A DNA stretch of 64,000 bases from Brenneria populi (GCF_036016195.1 NZ_JAYWTM010000011.1:165389-229388); one strand, 5' to 3'; shown: positions 8,581-17,237, counted from the stretch's first letter. Made by a program: numbers and translations. Notes: generated by a model not told the origin, from the sequence alone.

Positions 8581-9795
8581 TTACTTATCGAACTTGCGCA
8601 TAACCAGCGTGGCGTTGGTGCCGCCGAAGCCGAAGCCGTTCGACATCACCGTCGTCAGCTTGCGCTGCGTCGGCTCGGTGATGATGTTCATCCCCACCGC
8701 CTGTTCGTCCAGCGTTTCAACGTTGATGCTCGGCGCGATAAAACCGTGCTCCAGCATCAGCAGCGTATAGATCGCTTCCTGAACGCCGGCCGCGCCCAGC
8801 GAGTGGCCGGTCATCGCTTTGGTGGCGGAAATCGCCGGAATATTCTCGCCGAACACTTCGCGAATCGCCCCCAGCTCCTTCACATCGCCGACCGGCGTAG
8901 AAGTACCGTGGGTGTTGATGTAGTCGATCGGCGCATCTACGCCCTGCAACGCCATCTTCATGCAGCGCGCCGCGCCTTCTCCCGACGGGGCGACCATATC
9001 CGCGCCGTCGGACGTCGCGCCGTAGCCGATGATTTCGCCATAGATGTGCGCGCCGCGCGCCAGCGCGTGTTCCAACTCTTCAACCACCACGATGCCGCCG
9101 CCGCCGGCGATAACAAAACCATCGCGATCCGCATCATAGGTACGGGAGGCTTTTTCCGGCGTATCGTTATATTTGGTCGAGAGCGCGCCCATGGCGTCGA
9201 ACTCGCAGGCCATTTCCCAGCACAGCTCCTCGCCGCCGCCGGCGAATACCACATCCTGTTTACCCAGCTGAATCATTTCCACCGCGTTGCCGATACAGTG
9301 CGCGGAGGTCGCGCAGGCGGAGCTGATGGAGTAGTTAACGCCGCGGATTTTGAACGGCGTCGCCAGACAGGCGGAAACGCCGGAAGCCATGGATTTGGTG
9401 ACCATATAAGGACCCACGCCGCGCAGACCTTTCGCCCGCATGCCGTCGGTGCCCGCGACCTGATTACGCGGAGAGCCGCCGCCGGAGCCCACGATCAGAC
9501 CGGTGCGATCGTTGGAAACCTGATCGTCGCTCAGGCCGGAATCTTTAATCGCCTGCTCCATAGACAGATAAGCATAAATCGATGCATCACTCATAAAGCG
9601 CACAACTTTGCGATCGATGAGGCCTGTGGTGTCCAGTTTGACGTTACCCCAGACGTGACTACGCATGCCGGAATCTTTCAGCTCTTGAGAGAAAGTAATA
9701 CCCGAGCGGCCTTCCCGCAAAGACGCCAGAACTTCCTGCTGGTTATTACCTATGCTTGATACGATCCCCAGACCTGTAATCACTGCACGTTTCAT
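8581..9795 (-). CDS. fabB: Beta-ketoacyl-[acyl-carrier-protein] synthase I
   Basis: 404 aa, nearly identical in layout to E. coli FabB. FabB condenses malonyl-ACP with acyl-ACP and is essential for the unsaturated branch of type II fatty acid synthesis. The thiolase-fold active site is complete: the nucleophilic cysteine in SSACATSAHC (about residue 161), the two histidines in NTHGTSTPVGD (about 296) and GHSLGAAG (about 331), and a C-terminal SNGFGFGGTNATLV loop. It is transcribed alone, with an intrinsic terminator downstream and a FabR/FadR-like control region upstream, divergent from mnmC. Confidence 0.98.
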   Translation of the reverse strand: MKRAVITGLGIVSSIGNNQQEVLASLREGRSGITFSQELKDSGMRSHVWGNVKLDTTGLIDRKVVRFMSDASIYAYLSMEQAIKDSGLSDDQVSNDRTGLIVGSGGGSPRNQVAGTDGMRAKGLRGVGPYMVTKSMASGVSACLATPFKIRGVNYSISSACATSAHCIGNAVEMIQLGKQDVVFAGGGEELCWEMACEFDAMGALSTKYNDTPEKASRTYDADRDGFVIAGGGGIVVVEELEHALARGAHIYGEIIGYGATSDGADMVAPSGEGAARCMKMALQGVDAPIDYINTHGTSTPVGDVKELGAIREVFGENIPAISATKAMTGHSLGAAGVQEAIYTLLMLEHGFIAPSINVETLDEQAVGMNIITEPTQRKLTTVMSNGFGFGGTNATLVMRKFDK

Positions 9796-9842
9796 TCAAT
9801 ACCTCTTCCACTTATATAGTTTGGGATTTCGCATCGCACTTT

Positions 9843-9860
9843 AGCGTACAGTTGTAAGCT
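9843..9860 (-). promoter_or_regulatory. FabR-like operator upstream of fabB
   Basis: AGCGTACAGTTGTAAGCT is an imperfect palindrome (AGCGTACA and TGTAAGCT around two bases) matching the FabR sites known upstream of fabA and fabB. It lies about 48 bp before the fabB start. FabR represses unsaturated fatty acid synthesis genes according to the unsaturated acyl pool. Binding itself is inferred from sequence only. Confidence 0.7.
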
Positions 9861-9861
9861 G

Positions 9862-9878
9862 AACAAGTCCGATCAGCC
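9862..9878 (-). promoter_or_regulatory. Candidate FadR activator site upstream of fabB
   Basis: AACAAGTCCGATCAGCC keeps most positions of the FadR consensus (ANCTGGTCNGACCNGNT), with a few mismatches, directly next to the FabR-like palindrome and further from fabB. In E. coli FadR activates fabB from an upstream site with the same arrangement. The match is weaker than at fadI. Confidence 0.5.
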
Positions 9879-9954
9879 GAACTTTTACTAAATTTGCGCC
9901 TCGACATTCAGCTCGTTAAAATCGCGTCACCGCTTGAATAATGAGTCAGTTGCC

Positions 9955-11973
9955 GTGAATAACCCCCCTATCCAGCAAGCGACGTTGAGTTGGAACGAAC
10001 AGGGTACACCTGTATCGCAACAGTTTGATGACGTCTATTTCTCGAATCAGGATGGGCTGGCGGAGACCCGCTATGTTTTTTTAACCGGCAACCGCTTCCC
10101 CGAGCGCTTTCTCTCGCACCCGCGCGACAATTGCGTGGTGGCGGAAACCGGCTTCGGCACCGGGCTGAATTTTCTGACGCTGTGGCAGGCCTTCGAAGAT
10201 TTCCGCGCCCGTTCGCCGCAGGCGCCGCTGCGCCGCCTGCACTTCATCAGCTTCGAGAAGTTTCCGCTGCGCCGGCGCGATCTGGCGGCGGCCCACGCAC
10301 AGTGGCCCGAACTGGAGAAATATGCGCAGGCGCTGCGTCAACAGTGGCCCCTGCCCTTATCCGGCTGCCACCGTTTGCTATTGGCTCAGGGCAGCGTAAC
10401 GCTCGATCTCTGGTTCGGCGACGTCAATGCGCTGCTGCCGACGCTGGACGCCTCGATGAACCATAAGGTCGACGCCTGGTTTCTCGACGGTTTCGCCCCG
10501 GCGAAAAATCCGGATATGTGGACGGAAAATCTGTTCCGCGCCATGGCGCGCCTCGGCCGCCGGCAAAGCACCTTCGCCACCTTCACCGCCGCCGGATTCG
10601 TCCGCCGCGGGCTACAACAGGCCGGCTTTAGCGTCAGTAAAGTCAAAGGATTCGGACGCAAGCGCGAAATGCTGAGCGGCCATCTTCCCGAATTCGTTCC
10701 CGCGCCGCGCGCCGCGCCCTGGTATGCCCGTCCGCCCGCCGCCGCCCCTCAGGATATCGCCATTATCGGCGGCGGTATCGCCGGCGTGTTAACCGCGCTG
10801 GCGCTGCAAAGACGCGGGGCGTCGGTAACGCTGTACTGCGCCGATGCGCAGCCGGCGCAGGGCGCCTCGGGCAACCGTCAAGGCGCGCTCTATCCTTTAT
10901 TGAATAGCAAGCACGACGCGCTGGCGCGCTTTTTCGCCGCCGCGTTCGCTTTTGCGCGCCGCCGCTATGACCAACTGGCGGCGCAGGGCGTCGATTTCGA
11001 ACACCAGTGGTGCGGCGTGAGTCAACTGGCCTATGACGAAAAGAGCGCCCGCAAGATCGCCGGCATTTTGCAGGGAGAGTGGCCGCCGGAGCTGGTTTGC
11101 GCCGTCACGGAGCAACAGCTGGCGGCGGCGAGCGGCGTGATCTCAGGCGCCGGCGGCGTCACCTACCCCGCGGGCGGCTGGCTCTGCCCGGCGGAGCTCA
11201 CCGCCTCCGCGCTGGAACTGGCCCGGCGGCAGGGAGCGATCGCGCGCATGAACGTCAAGGTGCGCGCGCTTACGCAAACCGACGCAGGCTGGCGCCTGAC
11301 GCTGGATGGCGATCGTCAGGCGGAACATGCGACGCTGATTCTGGCGAACGGCCATCAGCTCTCCGAGTGGACGCAGACGCGGCACCTGCCGTGCTATGCG
11401 GTGCGCGGCCAGGTCAGCCATATCCCGACGACGCCGGCGTTGCAGCGGCTGAAACAGGTGCTGTGCTATGACGGCTATCTGACGCCGGTCAGCCCGCGGC
11501 GCGGGGAACACTGCATCGGCGCCAGCTACCGGCGCGGCGAGACCGCCACCGACTACCGGGAAGACGAACAGCGGGAAAACCATCAACGCCTGTTGGATTG
11601 TTTACCGCAGGCGCAATGGGCGCGGCAGATCGATATAAGCGCGCGTCAGGCGCGTCAGGGGGTGCGCTGCGCGCTGCGCGACCATATGCCTCTGGCGGGC
11701 GCGGTTGCCGATTACCCACGGACGATTGCCTATTATCATGATTTACTGAAACAACAAGACCACGCGGCGGATCTGCCGCCGGCGCCGGTCTACCCCAATC
11801 TGTTTGTTATCGGCGCGCTGGGGTCGCGCGGGCTGTGCTCGGCGCCTTTGGCGGCGGAGATACTGGCCGCGCAAATTTATGACGAGCCGTTGCCGTTGGA
11901 TGGCGAAACGCTGGCCGCGCTGAACCCTAATCGTTTTTGGATCAGAAAACTGCTGAAAGGCAGGCCGGTCTAA
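9955..11973 (+). CDS. mnmC: Bifunctional tRNA 5-methylaminomethyl-2-thiouridine modification enzyme
   Basis: About 672 aa. MnmC finishes the mnm5s2U34 modification: a C-terminal FAD oxidoreductase removes the carboxymethyl arm, then the N-terminal SAM domain methylates the amine. Seen: the methyltransferase domain (VAETGFGTGLNFLTLW near 60, FISFEKFPL, and the characteristic DAWFLDGFAPAKNPDMW near 180), then the FAD-binding start IAIIGGGIAGVLTALALQRR near 270 and GSRGLCSAPLAAEILA near the end. No ATG fits; the frame can begin at TTG 9934 or GTG 9955. GTG 9955 gives a leader of the usual length and is my choice, but it is not certain. Same place as in E. coli, divergent from fabB. Confidence 0.93.
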   Translation: MNNPPIQQATLSWNEQGTPVSQQFDDVYFSNQDGLAETRYVFLTGNRFPERFLSHPRDNCVVAETGFGTGLNFLTLWQAFEDFRARSPQAPLRRLHFISFEKFPLRRRDLAAAHAQWPELEKYAQALRQQWPLPLSGCHRLLLAQGSVTLDLWFGDVNALLPTLDASMNHKVDAWFLDGFAPAKNPDMWTENLFRAMARLGRRQSTFATFTAAGFVRRGLQQAGFSVSKVKGFGRKREMLSGHLPEFVPAPRAAPWYARPPAAAPQDIAIIGGGIAGVLTALALQRRGASVTLYCADAQPAQGASGNRQGALYPLLNSKHDALARFFAAAFAFARRRYDQLAAQGVDFEHQWCGVSQLAYDEKSARKIAGILQGEWPPELVCAVTEQQLAAASGVISGAGGVTYPAGGWLCPAELTASALELARRQGAIARMNVKVRALTQTDAGWRLTLDGDRQAEHATLILANGHQLSEWTQTRHLPCYAVRGQVSHIPTTPALQRLKQVLCYDGYLTPVSPRRGEHCIGASYRRGETATDYREDEQRENHQRLLDCLPQAQWARQIDISARQARQGVRCALRDHMPLAGAVADYPRTIAYYHDLLKQQDHAADLPPAPVYPNLFVIGALGSRGLCSAPLAAEILAAQIYDEPLPLDGETLAALNPNRFWIRKLLKGRPV

Positions 11974-12018
11974 AGGTAACAGGGCAATTTTGTGCCAAAA
12001 CCGCCGAAGCATAAGAGT

Positions 12019-12120
12019 AATGCCGATCGTTTAAGCATCGAGATACACGAGCGACCACCGGGGTGAGGCGTCCCTACCGGAACCTCCCCTGCGTTTCCCC
12101 TAACAAGCGGCTTAAGTGAA
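12019..12120 (-). repeat. 104-bp dispersed repeat, family A, copy 2 (inverted)
   Basis: The reverse complement of this stretch reads TTCACTTAAGCCGCTTGTTA through ACGATCGGCATT, aligning end to end with copies at 1583-1686 and 21591-21693 with scattered substitutions. It fills most of the gap between mnmC and the araC-type gene, so the promoter of the latter may lie in or next to the repeat. Confidence 0.8.
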
Positions 12121-12148
12121 CGGTATTAGAATCATAAGAGGGCGTTCA

Positions 12149-13054
12149 ATGACGGAAAAGAAAAAGCAGCGGGAACGCGCCCATTTTCGCCATTTGCAGG
12201 AGTTTGGCGGCCTGGAAATGCTGCATGCCCACTACAAACAGCAGCGTTTCTCCCGCCACTCGCATGAAAATTTTTGCATCGGCGTCATTGAAGAAGGCGC
12301 GCAGCGGTTTTACCGCACGGGCGGCGAACATGTCGCCCCCAAAGGCGATATTATTCTGGTTAATGCCGATGAGGTTCACACCGGGCATTCCGCGGCGGCG
12401 GGCGGATGGTCATACCGGGCCATTTACCCTAGCCCGGATTTGCTGCTCTCCCTGTCGCGCGATTTGCAGCGGCCGCAGGGGGCGATCCCCTGGTTTCCCG
12501 CCGCCGTGGTGCACGATCCCGGTCTGTCGGAACAGCTACGCCTGACGTTCACCCTGCTGGCGCAGAGCGGCAATACTCTGCTGAAAGAGACGCTGCTCTT
12601 TTCGTCGCTCGCCTGGCTGATGACGCGCCACGGAAAAAGCCGCGTTTCCGGGCGCGACTTGCCTGACGCCGCCAGCCATATCGCCGGCGCTAAAGCGTTA
12701 ATCGACGCCTGCCCGGAACAGGATCTCTCGCTGATCGAACTGGCGGATATCGCGACGCTCAGCCCGTGGCATTTTTTACGTCAGTTCAAAAAAATGACGG
12801 GCATGACGCCGCACGCGTATTTAACGCAGGCGCGGCTGCGAAAAGCGAAATCGCTATTACTGGCGGGATACGGCATATTAACGGTTTCCTCGCTGTGCGG
12901 ATTCTCCGATCAGAGCCATTTCAGCCGCCACTTTAAAAAAGCGCAGGGGATTACGCCGGGCGAATTTATACGATCGCTGCGTGACCATGCCGGCGTTAAT
13001 AAAACCATAACGCCGCCAGAAGCGCATGTTATCGCTATTCCTGAAATAAGATAA
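12149..13054 (+). CDS. AraC family transcriptional regulator
   Basis: 301 aa from ATG 12149, with AGAGGG about 8 nt upstream; an alternative start 33 nt earlier lacks a good site. The N-terminal half is a cupin-like sensor domain (HSHENFCIGVIEEGAQRFYR near 45-65, then DIILVNADEVHTG). The C-terminal 100 residues hold the two AraC helix-turn-helix motifs (LSLIELADIATLSPWHFLRQ and VSSLCGFSDQSHFSRHFKKA, then GITPGEFIRS). An azlC-azlD exporter pair follows on the same strand 540 bp downstream, so it probably controls that pair, sensing an amino acid or related ligand. The cassette interrupts the E. coli-type mnmC-yfcL junction. Confidence 0.85.
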   Translation: MTEKKKQRERAHFRHLQEFGGLEMLHAHYKQQRFSRHSHENFCIGVIEEGAQRFYRTGGEHVAPKGDIILVNADEVHTGHSAAAGGWSYRAIYPSPDLLLSLSRDLQRPQGAIPWFPAAVVHDPGLSEQLRLTFTLLAQSGNTLLKETLLFSSLAWLMTRHGKSRVSGRDLPDAASHIAGAKALIDACPEQDLSLIELADIATLSPWHFLRQFKKMTGMTPHAYLTQARLRKAKSLLLAGYGILTVSSLCGFSDQSHFSRHFKKAQGITPGEFIRSLRDHAGVNKTITPPEAHVIAIPEIR

Positions 13055-13072
13055 AAACGCTAAACGCGTTTT
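13054..13072 (+). terminator. Probable intrinsic terminator after the araC-type gene
   Basis: AAAACGC (13054-13060) pairs with GCGTTTT (13066-13072) around TAAAC, starting within the stop codon. The T-run is short (four). The same core hairpin recurs at 13420-13436. Confidence 0.5.
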
Positions 13073-13592
13073 GAGTTTGCTGACAAAGTCTGGGATGTCC
13101 GAGTTCTTTGCTGTTTTTCCGGCATAAGGAATTGCGCTGAGGTGATAGCGGCCGCCGGGTGAGCGGCAGGACGCCGCGAAAGCCAGTGTCGCGCCGGGAG
13201 CGCGTCAATGGCGGCCCGAATCGTGATCGCTAGCGCCGAAGGCATCGCGTAGCGACGCAATTTCAGCCGCAAGCCATGAGGTCAAGGAGCAGCGGCGTTT
13301 GAGCGCTCCTTGTCGGGCGGACGATGGTTCGGCAGAGAAATACCGAGATCAATCCGCCCGAAATTTTTTCCCTGCCCGACATAAAAAATTATATCATCCG
13401 CTTATTTATCAACAGCCTGAAACGCTAAACGCGTTTTTACGCAACGCCTGCGCCGCCCCCTGCGGGACGGGTAGCCGAGCCGACGCGCCTGCGGCTTGAA
13501 GTATCGCGGGCATAGAGCAATTTTATTCAATACATCCTCAGGCCATCACCGTAAGCTATATCCATAAGATATGTCTAAGGAACCCGTGAACC
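13073..13592. other. Structured gene-free leader between the araC-type gene and azlC
   Basis: This stretch holds no gene I can support. It contains a hairpin AAGGAGC/GCTCCTT (13284-13290 with 13305-13311). Segment TGTCGGGCGGA (13311-13321) can pair either with TCCGCCCGA (13353-13361), followed by a run of six T, or with TGCCCGACA (13373-13381). A second copy of the AAACGC/GCGTTT hairpin is at 13420-13436. CTTGAAGTATCGCGGGCATA (13495-13514) looks like one end of a family B repeat. Part may be decayed repeat DNA; part may be a regulatory leader for azlC. Confidence 0.4.
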
Positions 13593-14330
13593 ATGAATAC
13601 ACCCGATACTGGCCTGGCGGCGCCGGATAAGCATAATGCGCCATCCCCGTGGCGCGGTTTCGCCGCCGGAGCGGTGGCGATGCTTCCCCTGTGTTTATCG
13701 GTCATTCCCTGGGGAATTCTCGCCGGTTCGATGGCGATACAGTCGGGGCTGAGCCTATGGCAGGCCATCGGGATGTCCGCCATTATCTTCGCCGGCGCCG
13801 CGCAGCTTGTTACGCTCGGCCTATTACTATCCGGCGCCAGCATGTTGACCATTATTATTTCCATCTTTTTTCTCACCGCCCAGCATTTCATTTATGGCCT
13901 GACGCTGCGGGAGTTCGTTTCCCTGCTGCATGCCCGCTACCGTATTCCCATTGGCTTCCTGCTCACGGACGAACTGTTCGCCCTGAGCATGGCGCAAAAG
14001 AATAAAAAAACCATGACGCCGGGTTATTTAATCGGCGCGGGATTGGTCTTTTATCTTTGCTGGAATATATGCAGCCTGCTGGGCATTTTTATGGCGAACG
14101 CCATTCCCGATCTGGAGAAATATCACCTCGATTTTTCCATCATCGCTACCTTTATCACGCTTATCGTCCCGATGATTAAACAGATCGGCGTCTTTGTCGG
14201 GGTGATATTTTCGCTATCCGCCTCAATGCTGCTCTCTTATTACCGTATTGAAGGCGCCATCGTTATTTCCGGCCTGTGCGGAATGTTATTTTCCGTGATG
14301 ATTGCCCGTATAACGGGGGAGAAGAAATGA
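13593..14330 (+). CDS. azlC: AzlC family branched-chain amino acid exporter, large subunit
   Basis: 245 aa polytopic membrane protein. The AzlC signature is visible: FAAGAVAMLPLCLSVIPWGI near 25-45, then QAIGMSAIIFAGAAQLVTLGLL near 60 and HFIYGLTLRE near 100, with further hydrophobic helices to the C-terminus. AzlC with AzlD forms an exporter for branched-chain or related amino acids (YgaZ/YgaH of E. coli is the same family). Its stop overlaps the azlD start as ATGA, so the two subunits are translationally coupled. The upstream AraC-type protein is the likely regulator. The substrate cannot be fixed from sequence. Confidence 0.88.
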   Translation: MNTPDTGLAAPDKHNAPSPWRGFAAGAVAMLPLCLSVIPWGILAGSMAIQSGLSLWQAIGMSAIIFAGAAQLVTLGLLLSGASMLTIIISIFFLTAQHFIYGLTLREFVSLLHARYRIPIGFLLTDELFALSMAQKNKKTMTPGYLIGAGLVFYLCWNICSLLGIFMANAIPDLEKYHLDFSIIATFITLIVPMIKQIGVFVGVIFSLSASMLLSYYRIEGAIVISGLCGMLFSVMIARITGEKK

Positions 14331-14638
14331 GTTGGTTATTACTGTGCGCGCTGGCCGGGATCGTATTTTTTAATCGCTATATTTTCCTTGAGCCCCGAAC
14401 GCCGGTAAGGCTGCCGGGATGGGTGCGCGAAGCGCTGAAATACTCGGCTCCTTGCCTGCTTAGCGCCATCTGCGGGCCGGTGATTTTATTGGCCCAGGGG
14501 GAATTGCGCCCTTTTCCCGACAACCCCTATTTCTGGGGGGCGATTTTCAGCGCCATTATCGCGTTTTTTATCCGCAGCATGGTTATTTGCGTTCTGATCA
14601 GCCTGCTGTTTTTTTATCTGCTGTGTCTGTTTCTTTAA
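14327..14638 (+). CDS. azlD: AzlD family branched-chain amino acid exporter, small subunit
   Basis: 103 aa from ATG 14327, which overlaps the azlC stop (ATGA) and follows a purine-rich GGGGGAGAAGAA. It is a small membrane protein with about four helices; the AzlD pattern FNRYIFLEPRTPVRLPGWVREALKY, written here as N-terminal RYIFLE then RLPGWVREALKYSAP, is present. It partners AzlC in the inner-membrane exporter. A longer frame starting 51 nt upstream inside azlC is not needed. Confidence 0.85.
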   Translation: MSWLLLCALAGIVFFNRYIFLEPRTPVRLPGWVREALKYSAPCLLSAICGPVILLAQGELRPFPDNPYFWGAIFSAIIAFFIRSMVICVLISLLFFYLLCLFL

Positions 14639-14727
14639 AACCGCGCGGCGCGATTCCGGATTCCGGCGTAACGGCGAGCGCCTGCGCGCCATCCTCCGCG
14701 CAGGCGCTCACCGTATCTTAAGCGGCG

Positions 14728-15006
14728 TTACTGATTCTTCGCCTGCTGAAATAACCTTTCCCACATCCCGTTCACCAGAACCTGATCCGGCGGGGAGAGC
14801 TCGCCGTTCTTTATCGCGGCGCTAATGCTGTCGCTAACCCGCGCATAGAGCGCTTCCGGCGTATGCTCGCCGTTTTCCTCCGCTTCCGCCACCGAAACCG
14901 TCAAATGACCGCGCAGATAACCGCCGGCAAAAAGTTCGTCGTCGCTGGCATGTTCCACCATGTCGTCAATCAGCGCCAGAATGCGCGCCTCAAATTCTGC
15001 GATCAT
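14728..15006 (-). CDS. yfcL: YfcL family protein of unknown function
   Basis: 92 aa acidic cytoplasmic protein matching the YfcL family in length and position: E. coli also has it next to mnmC and before epmC. Recognisable stretches are FEARILALIDDMVEHASDDE, GGYLRGHLTVSVAEAE and VNGMWERLFQQAK. AGGA precedes ATG 15006. No catalytic motif or membrane segment is seen, and no function is established. It is the last gene of the minus-strand group aroC-mepA-yfcA-epmC-yfcL, 34 bp after epmC. Confidence 0.88.
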   Translation of the reverse strand: MIAEFEARILALIDDMVEHASDDELFAGGYLRGHLTVSVAEAEENGEHTPEALYARVSDSISAAIKNGELSPPDQVLVNGMWERLFQQAKNQ

Positions 15007-15040
15007 GTCTCATCCTCAATTCATCGATGTTCGGCGCGAC

Positions 15041-15604
15041 TCAGCGGAGATCGGCCGGATAGGGAAAATTCGCCGCCGTCAGCGGCGGCGTATGGTAAAA
15101 CGCGCGCAGCGCATGAATAAAGCGCGCGGGCCGCGCCGGAATCCCCTGTTCCAGGTAGAGCATCACCTGCGCATGAACCCGGCGCTGAAACGCTATACGG
15201 TCCGGCTCAATGTCGCCATTCAGGTTGTCGCAGCTTACGTTAAACGGAAAATCCGCCGCCGCGCAGAACAGCCAGTCGAACGCCTGAGGTTTAACCTCTA
15301 CCGACTCAAACTGCGACTGGGTCATGGCGTCGCGCCCGTCCGGGCAATACCAGTAGCCGAAATCGACCTGCAGGCGCCGCCGCTCGCCGGCGATACACCA
15401 GTGGGAAATCTCGTGCAGCGCGCTGGCATAGAAGCCGTGGGCAAAGATAATCCGATGATACGGCACCCGATCGTCGGCGGGCAGATAGATAGGTTCATCC
15501 TCCCCCTTCACCAGACGGGTGTTGTACTCGTCGCTAAAGCAATGATTAAAAATATCGATTAACTGCTGGTAATGATGCGTAACCTGCGTCGTTTTCGCCG
15601 TCAT
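15041..15604 (-). CDS. epmC: Elongation factor P hydroxylase
   Basis: 187 aa from ATG 15604, which overlaps the yfcA stop (TGATG); a longer frame beginning 21 nt upstream is less likely. EpmC (YfcM) hydroxylates the beta-lysyl-lysine of elongation factor P after EpmA/EpmB modification. The metal-binding HEISH motif lies in YASALHEISHWCIAG (about residues 65-80), with the conserved DFGYWYCPDGRDA following and a C-terminal RFIHALRAFY. Position between yfcL and yfcA is as in E. coli. Confidence 0.93.
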   Translation of the reverse strand: MTAKTTQVTHHYQQLIDIFNHCFSDEYNTRLVKGEDEPIYLPADDRVPYHRIIFAHGFYASALHEISHWCIAGERRRLQVDFGYWYCPDGRDAMTQSQFESVEVKPQAFDWLFCAAADFPFNVSCDNLNGDIEPDRIAFQRRVHAQVMLYLEQGIPARPARFIHALRAFYHTPPLTAANFPYPADLR

Positions 15605-16404
15605 CAGAAAAGTCGCCCCAGCCAATGTGCAATCTCAGCGCCGTGATTGTCGTAAATCAGTTTGCAGCTCATGATGGCGGAAACCATCACCAGCATGGGA
15701 CGAATCAGCTTTTGCCCCTTGCTCAGCACCATTTTGGCGCCGATGCGCGCGCCGATAAACTGCCCCAGCAGCATCACCAGGCCCAGCATCCATACCACCT
15801 TTCCGCCCAGGATAAAGAACAGCAGCCCGCCGAAGTTAGAGGTGAAGTTGAGAACCTTGGCGTGGGCCGTCGCCTTCGACAGATTAAAACCGCTCAGGGT
15901 GACGAAGGCCAGGGCGTAAAAGGAACCGGCGCCCGGGCCGAAGAAGCCGTCATAAAACCCGACGCAGCCGCCGGCAATCAGGGCGAAAGGCAACCCGGAC
16001 AGACGGTGCTGCCGATCCTCATCGCCAATTCTGGGCGACAGCAGGAAGTAGAGCCCGATGCCGATAATCAGCAGCGGCAACAGCTGGCGCAGAAAATCGG
16101 CGTGAATCTGCTGAATCAGCCAGGCGCCGGTGATTGACCCGATAAACGTCAAGGCGATCGCCAGTTTCTGCTCACCCAAATTAACCGCCCGGCGGCGGAT
16201 AAAATAGAGACTGGCCGAAAACGAGCCGCCCACGGACTGCAATTTATTCGTCGCCAGCGCCTGTGCGGGCGACAGCCCTACCGCCAACAGCGTCGGCACG
16301 CACAATAAGCCGCCGCCGCCGGCGATCGAGTCGATAAATCCCGCCAGTATGGCGACAAAAAACAGCACGCCCAACATTTCCGGGCCAATCACAAACATGT
16401 CCAT
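15604..16404 (-). CDS. yfcA: TSUP (TauE/SafE) family membrane transporter
   Basis: 266 aa, eight or so hydrophobic helices. The two halves each carry the family motif: AGFIDSIAGGGGLLCVPTLL near 21-40 with ATNKLQSVGGS near 51, and GFYDGFFGPGAGSFYALAFV near 150 with ATAHAKVLNFTSN. TSUP proteins move sulfur-containing or related organic anions across the inner membrane; the YfcA substrate is not established. Its stop overlaps the epmC start, so the two are coupled. ATG 16404 is used; an ATG two codons later is equally possible. Confidence 0.92.
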   Translation of the reverse strand: MDMFVIGPEMLGVLFFVAILAGFIDSIAGGGGLLCVPTLLAVGLSPAQALATNKLQSVGGSFSASLYFIRRRAVNLGEQKLAIALTFIGSITGAWLIQQIHADFLRQLLPLLIIGIGLYFLLSPRIGDEDRQHRLSGLPFALIAGGCVGFYDGFFGPGAGSFYALAFVTLSGFNLSKATAHAKVLNFTSNFGGLLFFILGGKVVWMLGLVMLLGQFIGARIGAKMVLSKGQKLIRPMLVMVSAIMSCKLIYDNHGAEIAHWLGRLF

Positions 16405-16406
16405 AG

Positions 16407-17237
16407 TTATTCCGGTGCAAAATGCCTATCGATTAATGCCTGACAAGACGCGGGTAAAGGCGGCGGCGAGGTTTTCGCCGGCGGCTCTTGTCCCGGCTGC
16501 TTAGGCTGGAACCAGCTGGTCAGCTCGGCGCCGCACCCATCCCCTGCGGGCGGCGGCGTCTGTTCCTGACACTCCAGGCTATCGGCCGGGCAACGCAGGC
16601 GCACGTGCATATGCGCGCGATGGCCGAACCACGGACGAATCTTGCGCAGCCAGTCGCGATCCTGCCCGGCGTCGGCGCACAGCTGTTTTTTTATCGCCGG
16701 ATGGACAAAAATCCGCGTCACTTCGCTATCTTGCGCCGCCGTCTTCACCAGCGTCGTCACTTCGGGCTGCCAGAGACGGGGATTAATTTGACGGCCGTTT
16801 CCCGCCACCAGATCGATAGGCAGGGGGCTAAGAAGCTGCTGCTGACTCCAGCGCTGTTTCGGCAGTTGCAGCCAGATATCGACATCCAGGCCGGACTGAT
16901 GGCTGGCGTGGCCGCTGCTAAACCGCCCGCCGGCAGGCATGCCCATATCGCCGATCAGCACATTGGCCGACGTACGCCGTTTAACCGTCGCGCTCAGGCG
17001 CGTGATAAAATTCAGCAGATGGGGGTGGCCGTAATAACGCCGCTGATCGACGCGCATCACCTGATAATCCGGCGACTGCAGCGGCAGCGGCCGCGCGCCG
17101 ATGATGCAACCGTTGGCGAAAGCGCCGATGGACTGAGGCGCGCCCGCGACCGGGGCGGTTATTTCCTGCCAGGGGGTTTTCGCCCACAGCGGAGCGCAGC
17201 ATGCTAAAGCGATAAACCCAATACATCCTTTTTTCAT
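16407..17237 (-). CDS. mepA: Penicillin-insensitive murein endopeptidase
   Basis: 276 aa from ATG 17237 (AAGAAG upstream), beginning with a signal peptide (MKKGCIGFIALACCAPLWA), so it acts in the periplasm. MepA is a LAS-type zinc metallopeptidase that cleaves D-Ala-meso-DAP cross-links in peptidoglycan. Zinc and catalytic motifs are intact: SSGHASHQSGLDVDIW (about 108-123) and the C-terminal HRAHMHVRLRCP (about 203-214). Six cysteines fit the known disulfides. It follows aroC by 7 bp on the same strand, indicating one transcript. Confidence 0.95.
   Translation of the reverse strand: MKKGCIGFIALACCAPLWAKTPWQEITAPVAGAPQSIGAFANGCIIGARPLPLQSPDYQVMRVDQRRYYGHPHLLNFITRLSATVKRRTSANVLIGDMGMPAGGRFSSGHASHQSGLDVDIWLQLPKQRWSQQQLLSPLPIDLVAGNGRQINPRLWQPEVTTLVKTAAQDSEVTRIFVHPAIKKQLCADAGQDRDWLRKIRPWFGHRAHMHVRLRCPADSLECQEQTPPPAGDGCGAELTSWFQPKQPGQEPPAKTSPPPLPASCQALIDRHFAPE

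Noticed and set aside
8746..9759. 337-codon plus-strand ORF over fabB
   Set aside because: Entirely antisense to a strongly conserved gene; rich in Arg, Ala and His with no domain.
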